Source: Chitinophaga barathri
GTDB lineage: Bacteria > Bacteroidota > Bacteroidia > Chitinophagales > Chitinophagaceae
Assembly (NCBI RefSeq): GCF_003807585.1
Contig: NZ_RMBX01000002.1
Location: 434,001-498,000, forward strand
Direction: 5' to 3'
DNA length: 64,000 nucleotides
A program made the translations under genes and the position numbers. The notes under the pieces were generated by a model. It was not told the DNA's origin and made no database searches. It saw only the letters and a program-made list of their open reading frames with translations. The first letter of the stretch is position 1; the number at the start of each line of letters is the position of its first letter. Shown one piece after another: positions 33,401 through 39,556 of this stretch.

Positions 33401-33430
33401 GGCCGCCCTTTATCCGGGGCGGCCTTTTTT
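33401..33430 (+). terminator. Terminator of the DUF3575-like gene
   Basis: GGCCGCCC (33401-33408) pairs with GGGCGGCC (33417-33424), loop 8 nt, followed by six T residues. It lies 37 bp past the stop codon. Confidence 0.88.
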
Positions 33431-33472
33431 ATTCAAAGGCCACCGGATGGCGGCAACCGGAATAGTTTTTGC

Positions 33473-33857
33473 CGTGACCTGTGTATACTTTTCTACTTTC
33501 CCGGGAATACTTCTCCCCTACCCCGGGCATACACCACGAACGCTTTTACCCTACCTCAGGAACGCTTTTACCCTGCTTCGTGAACGCTTTTACCCTACTG
33601 TATCACTACTATACCATTACTGTATCATTACAGTTTGAATACTGTTACAGTACTGTTTTAATACTGTTACAGTACTGTTTGACTACTGTTGCAGTCCGGT
33701 ACCGGAACACTTTTACCTCCCTTTAAGGATATTGTTACCGCGACCATTACCGGGGGAATTGCTGCGGTTTACCGGCCATCAAGGGGCGGTGAAGAAGCGG
33801 TGATGAAGCAGCCAGGAGGCCGGCAAGAGGCAGGAAGCGGCCGGTACAAAGCCCTGA
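33473..33857. repeat. Degenerate array with an 11-bp (22-bp) period, locus 2
   Basis: In one constant phase (units starting at 33473 + 11n) the sequence breaks into related 11-mers over about 35 units. Examples are AACGCTTTTAC at 33539, 33561 and 33583; AATACTGTTAC at 33638 and 33660; AGTACTGTTTT at 33649; AGTACTGTTTG at 33671; ACTACTGTTGC at 33682; and later AAGGGGCGGTG, AAGAAGCGGTG and AGCGGCCGGTA (33781-33846). Neighbours at 22 bp are more alike than at 11 bp in the GAACGCTTTTAC part. Consensus drifts smoothly along the array. The same family occurs at 4389-4566. No spacers and no palindromic repeat units make CRISPR unlikely. Function is unknown. Confidence 0.7.
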
Positions 33858-33973
33858 TCTGCTCCAGGAAAAGAATTACCGGTGAAATGATATTTTCGGG
33901 GAACGAGGTATTCCCGGGAACTACGTCCCTTCTGCTTTGCCTGAAAAACCACCGGAATAACGGAAACCAGGGG

Positions 33974-34013
33974 TGCAAAAACCTGCAAAAACCGGTAAAA
34001 ACCGGTCAAAACG
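33974..34013 (+). repeat. Short 10-bp tandem repeat before the MAKQMG gene
   Basis: Four units follow each other: TGCAAAAACC, TGCAAAAACC, GGTAAAAACC and GGTCAAAACG. The A-runs are spaced at one helical turn, which would produce intrinsic curvature. It lies 80 bp upstream of the ATG at 34093 and downstream of the longer 11-bp array. Confidence 0.7.
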
Positions 34014-34092
34014 GTCAGTTGATTTGGAGGGGACGCGGTACACCGGTATATTGCCCGGAGACAACAAGATTTTTTAAACCAAAACAATTTTT

Positions 34093-34833
34093 ATGGCTAA
34101 ACAAATGGGAGTGATCCCGATTGTCGGTACTATCGGCAACATTACTTTTTACGAAATGAACGGGCAATATTACGCCCGCGGCAAAAGCTCGCTGAGCGGC
34201 AAACGAGTCAAAACGGACTGGCGGTTTGAGCGGACAAGAATGTATTCCCGCAGGATGGGCCTGGCTTCCGCGGCGGCAGGGCGTATTTACCGTACGCTGC
34301 GTGTGAAGGAACAGGACGTGACCTTTTTCCGCAAAATGGTGAGCACGGGGCTGCGGCTGCTGAAGACCGGATGCGCGGAAGAGCGGCTGGAAGCGGAACT
34401 GAAGGCGATGTTCCAGCCGGAGATAATAACACAGCAGATATCTGTTGTTCCGCAGGAAAAGGAAAAAAAGGTGACAGCCGGCGAACCAACTGCGCCGCAG
34501 GAAATGGAAAGAAGTGTGGCAGCGGATGAACCAATCGCAGCGCCGGACCCGGCGGAAACAAAACGAAGAGAGACAGGCGCTCCGCAGGAAATGCAGGAAA
34601 AAATGATCACAGCGGCAATCCCCGGAGGAGCCGTGGAAGCAGCTTTGCAGGAAACGGCAGATGCCAGCCAGAGCCATCCGTTTGCGGTAAGAATAATGCC
34701 CGCCCCACATCCTGTCGTTGTAAACGCGCAGGGCCGGCTGGAAAAACAAAAGCCGGAGGAGGAAAACCCCACATCCGGCTTGCAGTTATTTTTACGGGAA
34801 ATCCATTTACTGGTCCCCGTGAAGAACGAATGA
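34093..34833 (+). CDS. Conserved hypothetical protein with MAKQMG-type N-terminal domain and long variable tail
   Basis: This is a 246-residue protein without signal peptide. The first 100 residues (MAKQMGVIPIVGTIGNITFY, then MNGQYYARGKSSLSGKRVKT and FFRKMVSTGLRLLKTGCAEE) look like a conserved basic domain that I recall from small proteins of Chitinophagaceae with no assigned function; strongly basic residues suggest nucleic-acid or ribosome contact. The remaining 140 residues are of low complexity, with imperfect repeats of PQEKEKKVTAGEPTA / PQEMERSVAADEPIA / PQEMQEKMITAAIPG. Family members are usually much shorter, so this tail is odd. The last third of the tail overlaps the dapA terminator on the other strand, which suggests an extended reading frame. 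The gene follows a tandem-repeat tract. Confidence 0.6.
   Translation: MAKQMGVIPIVGTIGNITFYEMNGQYYARGKSSLSGKRVKTDWRFERTRMYSRRMGLASAAAGRIYRTLRVKEQDVTFFRKMVSTGLRLLKTGCAEERLEAELKAMFQPEIITQQISVVPQEKEKKVTAGEPTAPQEMERSVAADEPIAAPDPAETKRRETGAPQEMQEKMITAAIPGGAVEAALQETADASQSHPFAVRIMPAPHPVVVNAQGRLEKQKPEEENPTSGLQLFLREIHLLVPVKNE
34741..34781 (-). terminator. dapA terminator located inside the opposing gene
   Basis: AAGCCGGA (34774-34781 on the minus strand) pairs with TCCGGCTT (34750-34757), followed by TTGTTTTTC. It begins 53 bp past the dapA stop and lies entirely within the coding sequence of the gene on the plus strand (codons for its C-terminal tail). Confidence 0.75.
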
Positions 34834-35736
34834 TTAAACGAGCGAGCCCGCTTTGTTGTATGCTTTCAGGTAGGCGCTGATCCTGCTTTGCAGGCTTTCG
34901 GTAACGGGCACTACCGGCAGGCGGAACACGTTTTCCACGAGCTTGTCGTAGTGCAGGAATGCTTTGATGCCGGCGGGGTTGTTTTCCGCGAACATCAGGT
35001 CGAAACCTTCCAGCATTTTGTAATGCAGGCGGCGGGCTTCGGTATAGTTCTCTTCCAGCGCGGCCCTTACCATGGAGGAAAAATCCTTTGCGAAATAGTT
35101 CGCGGCAACGGATATGACACCGTCCATACCACAGGCCAGCTGCGGGAATGCCACGGCATCGTCCCCGCTGATCACCAGGAATCCTTTCGGTTTGCGGGCG
35201 ATGATCTCCATGCACTGTATCATATCGCCGGATGCTTCTTTCATCGCGATCACGTTCTCTACTTCTTTCGCGATGCGCAGGGTGGTTTCCGCGGTCATAT
35301 TGCGACCGGTGCGGCCGGGAACGTTGTAGAGAATGATGGGTTTGGGAGAAGCGGCGGCAATGGCCTTATAGTGCTGGTAAATGCCTTCCTGTGTGGGTTT
35401 GCTGTAATAAGGCGCAACGCTGAGTACAGCGGCGGCTTCGTCCAGCGGACAGGTTTCGAGGCGCTTTACGACATCGTAGGTGTTATAGTCTCCAATTCCT
35501 ACTACTACAGGCACCCGCTTGTTTACCTTTTCAAATGTGAAGTTGATAAGGTCCAGCTTTTCTTCTGATGAAAGCGTAGGTGTCTCCCCGGTGGTGCCTA
35601 ATGTAACTACATAATCCACACCGCCTTTGATCACGTGGTCTATCAGTCTTTCAAGACTGTGCCAGTCGATCGTTTCCTGCGTAGTAAAAGGTGTGACCAG
35701 CGCGACGCCGGTGCCCCTCAATTGGTCCTGTAACAT
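34834..35736 (-). CDS. dapA: 4-hydroxy-tetrahydrodipicolinate synthase
   Basis: This 300-residue TIM-barrel enzyme condenses pyruvate with aspartate semialdehyde, the first committed step of lysine and diaminopimelate synthesis. The Schiff-base Lys166 is in NVIAMKEASGDM, the catalytic Tyr137 in IILYNVPGRTGRN, and the GTTGE motif (residues 47-51) binds the pyruvate carboxylate. The length and motifs are standard. The start ATG at 35736 gives MLQDQLRGTGVALVTPF, the usual DapA opening. It converges head-on with the preceding hypothetical gene (adjacent stop codons) and lies 94 bp downstream of accA on the same strand. There is no sign of a lysine riboswitch upstream. Confidence 0.97.
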   Translation of the reverse strand: MLQDQLRGTGVALVTPFTTQETIDWHSLERLIDHVIKGGVDYVVTLGTTGETPTLSSEEKLDLINFTFEKVNKRVPVVVGIGDYNTYDVVKRLETCPLDEAAAVLSVAPYYSKPTQEGIYQHYKAIAAASPKPIILYNVPGRTGRNMTAETTLRIAKEVENVIAMKEASGDMIQCMEIIARKPKGFLVISGDDAVAFPQLACGMDGVISVAANYFAKDFSSMVRAALEENYTEARRLHYKMLEGFDLMFAENNPAGIKAFLHYDKLVENVFRLPVVPVTESLQSRISAYLKAYNKAGSLV

Positions 35737-35830
35737 ATCAAATCTGTATCAATAGCCTTTTTGCGGCCTGGAAATAATTGCAAAGATTGAAATTAGATCC
35801 GGTTCGCGCAATAAAAGGCCGTTATTTTAT

Positions 35831-36784
35831 TCAACGCTCTTCATAAAAGCCCATATTCGAGAATTTCTCAATCCGTTGCTCGATGCGGGTATCCGGTTCT
35901 ATCTGCTTCAGTTCTTTCAGCGTGGCTTTCAGTTTTTCCTTCAGGAGCACGGCCATTTCTTCATGATTGGCATGTGCGCCGCCGATGGGTTCTTTGATCA
36001 CCCCGTCCACGAGGCCGAACTGGCTCATGTAGCCGGAGGTGAGCTTCAGCTCTTCCGCCGCTTTTTCCTTGAAGTTCCAGCTTCTCCAGAGGATGGTGGA
36101 GCAGTTTTCCGGGGAAATAACGGTGTACCAGCTGTTTTCCAGCATAAATATCCTGTCGCCGATACCGATGCCGAGTGCGCCGCCGGAAGCGCCTTCGCCG
36201 ATGATCACGCAGATCACGGGCACGCGGAGCTTTACCATTTCAAAGAGGTTGCGGGCAATGGCTTCGCCCTGGCCGCGTTCTTCCGCTTCAAGACCGGGAT
36301 ATGCGCCGGGGGTATCGATGAGGGTGATGATCGGTTTGTTAAACCTTTCCGCGAGTTTCATGAGGCGGAGGGCTTTGCGGTAACCCTCGGGATTGGCCAT
36401 ACCAAAGTTGCGTATCTGGCGCATTTTGGTGTTGATGCCTTTCTGCTGCCCGATGAACATGCAGGTTTCGCCGTCCAGGTCTGCAAATCCGCCTACCATG
36501 GCTTTGTCGTCCTTTACGTTCCGGTCACCGTGCAATTCCACGAAATTGGTGGTCATGCGTTCGATATATTCCAGTGTGTAAGGACGGTCCGGATGACGGC
36601 TCAGCTGCACTTTCTGCCAGCTGGAAAGATTGTTATAGATCTGCTGTTGAGTGTCGGTGATTTTTTGTTCGTACTCCTTTACTGTAGCGGAAACGTCCAC
36701 ACCAGACTTATCGCCGCTCTCTCTCAGTTTCGCCAGTTGATCGTACAGATCAGCAATTGGTTTTTCAAAATCCAGAAATTGCAT
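35831..36784 (-). CDS. accA: Acetyl-CoA carboxylase carboxyltransferase subunit alpha
   Basis: This 317-residue cytoplasmic subunit works with AccD in transferring the carboxyl group from biotin to acetyl-CoA, the first step of fatty-acid synthesis. The N-terminal helical region ([18 protein letters not shown]) is followed by [15 protein letters not shown] and the crotonase-like core: [65 protein letters not shown] and [14 protein letters not shown]. All are standard family blocks and the length is normal. AccD is not in the window. A good promoter lies about 125 bp upstream (36908-36937), leaving a leader of about 117 nt. dapA follows on the same strand after 94 bp, so the two may be partly co-transcribed. 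Confidence 0.97.
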   Translation of the reverse strand: MQFLDFEKPIADLYDQLAKLRESGDKSGVDVSATVKEYEQKITDTQQQIYNNLSSWQKVQLSRHPDRPYTLEYIERMTTNFVELHGDRNVKDDKAMVGGFADLDGETCMFIGQQKGINTKMRQIRNFGMANPEGYRKALRLMKLAERFNKPIITLIDTPGAYPGLEAEERGQGEAIARNLFEMVKLRVPVICVIIGEGASGGALGIGIGDRIFMLENSWYTVISPENCSTILWRSWNFKEKAAEELKLTSGYMSQFGLVDGVIKEPIGGAHANHEEMAVLLKEKLKATLKELKQIEPDTRIEQRIEKFSNMGFYEER

Positions 36785-36907
36785 TATACAGTTTTAAAAG
36801 GTTATAGCACTCCATAAAGATAGTAAACCCTGTATTTCAGGCCAAAGGACGCGTTCAGTACAGGGACCTGCATTAAAATAATGCCCGGGGCGGCCCGGAC
36901 AGGAGTG

Positions 36908-36938
36908 CAAATGTAGGATATTTTGGAGGATATCAAAA
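36908..36938 (-). promoter_or_regulatory. Promoter of accA
   Basis: TACATTTG (complement of 36908-36915) matches TAnnTTTG, and TTTTG (complement of 36934-36938) lies 18 bp upstream. Transcription from about 36901 gives a leader of about 117 nt. A second weaker element (TATCTTTA, complement of 36815-36822, with TTTG 21 bp further up) lies nearer to the ATG. Confidence 0.6.
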
Positions 36939-37150
36939 TGGGGGGTGGATTTGCGAAATATATGGAACAGGAAATTGGTATAAATTATTACTTATCAATA
37001 ATATAGGCGGTTGCTAAGCGCCACTTTCCAGTATTTTCTTTGCGTATCCATTAACAAACGGAAACCAGCCTGATCAAATCTTAGGACATGACAGACGATA
37101 ACTAAAATTCTCTGCACTTTCAGTGCGGATGTTTGGAATCCGGACTAAAA

Positions 37151-37182
37151 CTAAGAAGGGCCTCCAAATCTGGAGGCCCTTC
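37151..37182 (-). terminator. Terminator after the DUF6934/53-residue gene pair
   Basis: GAAGGGCCTCCA (37155-37166) pairs perfectly with TGGAGGCCCTTC (37171-37182) with a 4-nt loop. On the minus strand it is followed by TTAGTTTTAG. It lies 34 bp beyond the stop of the small ORF. Confidence 0.7.
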
Positions 37183-37215
37183 TATTAAGATAAAGCAATA
37201 GCTTTTATAAAGATT

Positions 37216-37377
37216 TTAATATCTGGCAACTACCTTCATGTTTTTGAGGTACTTCTTTGCTTCCTCGATCTTTTCCGGAAACAGTACGCGGTCTTTCAAC
37301 TTAAAAGCAACTAAAGCCAAAAGAGAATTCTCTGGTATGCTTACCAAATTTTTGGAATTATTTTCTTTAGTTTTCAT
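37216..37377 (-). CDS. Small 53-residue protein, translationally coupled to the DUF6934-like gene
   Basis: This ORF starts at the ATG at 37377 and ends at a TAA at 37216. Its start overlaps the stop of the preceding gene as ATGA, so translation is coupled. The peptide starts MKTKENNSKNLVSIPEN, then has a hydrophobic segment (SLLALVAFKLKDRVL), then a charged amphipathic helix (FPEKIEEAKKYLKNMK) and ends VVARY. There is no signal peptide. Small proteins with a similar FPEKVEEANxxLK end occur behind DUF6934 genes in Chitinophagaceae, as far as I remember; I cannot verify this here. The pair has the size and arrangement of a toxin-antitoxin or effector-partner module, but no toxin fold is recognised. 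A terminator follows. Confidence 0.65.
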   Translation of the reverse strand: MKTKENNSKNLVSIPENSLLALVAFKLKDRVLFPEKIEEAKKYLKNMKVVARY

Positions 37378-37964
37378 ATTACTAAGTTAACTTTTTTAGC
37401 TACAAAAACAATATCATAATCTACGCCCGGTGCATAAAACTCTCTAATTATTTGATTACCAGCCACCTCTATTCCACCCCAAAACACATACTCTTTACTT
37501 AGTACCTTAAAATTCTTCTCAACGTAATTCCTGTAAACTCCGATTCTCCTATGAAGGTCTTTACATCGCTCCCCGCATTTTTTTCTGCAATTCTGCCGGC
37601 ATGCCTCCTTGTATCGAGATCTGCTATCGCTTCCCTGCACCATCAAAGTAGCTGTAACATTGAGCTCAAAAAACTTAGGAATTACACTGAGTACTGTATT
37701 AAATACTGTATACACATCACCATTGTTGGTACTTACATCATCAATAATTTCATCTTCCGTAATATTATAATCACCAAAGCCAAAATTATAAATATCCTCA
37801 CCATTAATAGTTTCCACATAAGACAAGTCAATCACTTTGATGATATCAACATTTCCCTTACTTATAAAAAAGTATTGAATGTTCCTTTTACCTCTTACTT
37901 CTGTAGTGTCGTAAATCTTCCCGTTATTATTCACTGTTTTGGTGGTTAGGTTAACAAAAATCAA
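37374..37964 (-). CDS. DUF6934-like protein with a four-cysteine insert
   Basis: This is a protein of up to 196 residues. The middle matches the pattern I know for DUF6934: YFFISKGNVDIIKVIDL, then INGEDIYNFGFGDYN, IIDDVSTNNGD and TVFNTVLSVI followed by ATLMVQGSDSRSRYKEA. In the family the GSTxxRTRLYR segment continues straight into a helix. Here there is an extra stretch of about 17 residues in which four cysteines are spaced exactly four apart (Cys122, 126, 130, 134) among Arg and Lys, which could bind metal. No ATG is available: a TGA precedes by 8 codons, and the first usable start is the TTG at 37964. The N-terminus may therefore be damaged by the fragment insertion next door. It is coupled to a 53-residue gene. 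Function unknown. Confidence 0.65.
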   Translation of the reverse strand: MIFVNLTTKTVNNNGKIYDTTEVRGKRNIQYFFISKGNVDIIKVIDLSYVETINGEDIYNFGFGDYNITEDEIIDDVSTNNGDVYTVFNTVLSVIPKFFELNVTATLMVQGSDSRSRYKEACRQNCRKKCGERCKDLHRRIGVYRNYVEKNFKVLSKEYVFWGGIEVAGNQIIREFYAPGVDYDIVFVAKKVNLVI

Positions 37965-37977
37965 TGCCTGAAAATAC

Positions 37978-38131
37978 TTACCCCCTCAAATACCCACTCA
38001 CCTGCTCCGCCCAATAAGCATACACCCACCCCGAAGGATGCAGCTGGTCCTCTACTACGCTCTCATATGTAACATCCGTACTGATTCCTGCCATAGTGAG
38101 GCCATACGGATAATAATGCGTCTCTTCCAGC
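37978..38131 (-). pseudogene. Chimeric fragment of the SGNH hydrolase gene and of the RHS gene
   Basis: Positions 37978-38062 are about 90 percent identical to the last 85 bp of the SGNH hydrolase gene at 47309-47395, including its TAA stop (encoding a VEDQLHPSG...YAYWAEQVSGYLRG end). Positions about 38064-38131 are about 88 percent identical to 40436-40503 in the RHS gene (encoding [19 protein letters not shown]). Both are in the same orientation as their sources. The two pieces are joined without the sequence that separates them at the parent sites. It is a scrap of recombination, not a gene. Confidence 0.75.
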
Positions 38132-38149
38132 CAGACCTCTAGTTAATAA

Positions 38150-38797
38150 TTAGTGACTGTCAAAAGCGTTTTGATCATACATATCCAACAGTTTCTTTAC
38201 GTCACTTTCTGCGGACAATGTTGTAAACAGATAATACTCAGAGGTAATTGTAATTTCATTGTCGGTTCCAAAATGGCTAATAATTACATCTTCATATGTG
38301 AAACCCTTTCCGAAACTTACCAGATATTGGCTTAAGGGAGTATCAAACTTTAACCCATGAATCCTGGTTGATCCTTTTTTATACCATCCTTTCTCTCTCA
38401 AATAAATATACAATTCTACCATAGAGGTATCATTATCAGCTTTATAGATCAAAAAATTTCGAAGCACGTGAACACTAGCCATCATATTCGCTTCCACAAT
38501 GAATACATTCTTGCTTTTTATCCGTGGGAGTACCTGCTGGAGGAAAAGATAACGAAGAGAGTTTTTGTTCACACTTTTGGCATCATCCAGTTCCATCAAT
38601 GCTTTAAATCCGAATATCCTGTTGTCATAATCTTTTTTTTGCCTATCCTTGGCAGCCACCGCATATTGCCCTTCGAGGGATTTCAACGTAACATGATTCC
38701 AAAGGAGGAAGGTTTTATTTAGCAGCGAATCATTATTTTGCGGCACAAACACAGTCTTCAAACCCGTCAGATACAATAACGTCAACAACTTCAACAT
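38150..38797 (-). CDS. Hypothetical protein, paralogue of the next gene; RHS immunity candidate 2
   Basis: This is a 215-residue protein with a hydrophobic N-terminus (MLKLLTLLYLTGLKTVF) that could be a signal peptide or a weak membrane anchor. It shares the same arrangement as the protein encoded at 38920-39546: LLWNHVTLKSLEGQ here, LSWNDVTLYALNNR there; SLRYLFLQQVLPRI here, SARYVFLRHLKQDL there; NVFIVE and FFIVE; FTYEDVIISHFG and INRDEIIATYF near the end. The two are therefore paralogues lying in tandem directly behind an RHS gene with a peptidase C-terminus. Such a position is typical of immunity proteins. It is AT-rich like the island around it. I do not recognise the family. Confidence 0.6.
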   Translation of the reverse strand: MLKLLTLLYLTGLKTVFVPQNNDSLLNKTFLLWNHVTLKSLEGQYAVAAKDRQKKDYDNRIFGFKALMELDDAKSVNKNSLRYLFLQQVLPRIKSKNVFIVEANMMASVHVLRNFLIYKADNDTSMVELYIYLREKGWYKKGSTRIHGLKFDTPLSQYLVSFGKGFTYEDVIISHFGTDNEITITSEYYLFTTLSAESDVKKLLDMYDQNAFDSH

Positions 38798-38919
38798 ACT
38801 TTAATTTTAATAAGGTAATGAAGAAAACCACGTTCGAAGCGGGCGTGAAAGAGTTCCGTTTACCGGCCCCATCTCTCCGGATGGTCAATGTTCCCTCATT
38901 TTCTGATATACCCGGGGAA

Positions 38920-39546
38920 TTATTTCTTACTGTAAGATGGGAAATAATTAGCTATTAATTCAATCAGAAAGCTGTTTCCCGAAATAGTACGATCCCGGAA
39001 ATACTCGGCAGATACCGCTTTACCTTTTTCAAAGTAAGTAGCAATTATTTCGTCCCTGTTGATGCCCTGAAAACGTTTTATATGCTGCTGATTCAAATCC
39101 TTATTAATATGCAGTTTCACATCTTTACTGAAGATCTTCTCCCATTTCCCATTATTCTCTTTGAATCCGTATAACAATGAATGCGTTGTATCAATGCAAT
39201 CCAGTACAAATTTATAGGAGATATTCACTTCCCCTCTTCTTTCCAGTTCTACAATAAAAAAGCTCTCGGAAAAATCGGGTAAATCCTGTTTAAGATGTCT
39301 TAAAAACACGTACCTGGCGGATGATTTAATTATTTCACCCGGCACCAATTGTCTCCTTTTAGCCAGTGATTCCATCTGATCTGTATAGAATTGCCGGTCT
39401 GACGGGCTGTCTGTAGCCCTGATCATGCGATTATTAAGTGCATATAAGGTAACATCATTCCAGGATAAATAAACAGAATCAATATCCGGTTGATGAATTG
39501 GAATGAATAAACTGGCAAACCAGCAATACAGATTTATAATATTCAT
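38920..39546 (-). CDS. Hypothetical protein, first of two tandem RHS immunity candidates
   Basis: This is a 208-residue protein. I chose the ATG at 39546, because the longer frame (up to 39684) would overlap the end of the RHS gene by 128 bp and its extra 46 residues are basic and have no counterpart in the paralogue. It starts MNIINLYCWFASLFIPIHQ, a hydrophobic stretch, then DSVYLSWNDVTLYALNNR and SARYVFLRHLKQDLPDF, SFFIVELERRG, GFKENNGKWEKIFSKDVKLH and RDEIIATYFEKG. It begins 10 bp after the RHS stop and is co-oriented, so it is probably translated from the same mRNA. Its paralogue follows after 122 bp. The place and duplication suggest immunity to the RHS toxin domain. This is an inference. 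Confidence 0.6.
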   Translation of the reverse strand: MNIINLYCWFASLFIPIHQPDIDSVYLSWNDVTLYALNNRMIRATDSPSDRQFYTDQMESLAKRRQLVPGEIIKSSARYVFLRHLKQDLPDFSESFFIVELERRGEVNISYKFVLDCIDTTHSLLYGFKENNGKWEKIFSKDVKLHINKDLNQQHIKRFQGINRDEIIATYFEKGKAVSAEYFRDRTISGNSFLIELIANYFPSYSKK

Positions 39547-39556
39547 ATCTAAAATT

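Larger units (their letters stand above)
36785..37215. other. Gene-free stretch upstream of accA
   Basis: It contains the accA promoter region and the terminator of the small ORF at 37216-37377. It also includes a small hairpin GCACT-TTC-AGTGC near 37110. No gene is recognised. Confidence 0.5.

Noticed and set aside
33473..33857. CRISPR array
   Set aside because: The period is only 11/22 bp with no constant repeat plus unique spacer; units are degenerate and contiguous, and no cas gene is near.
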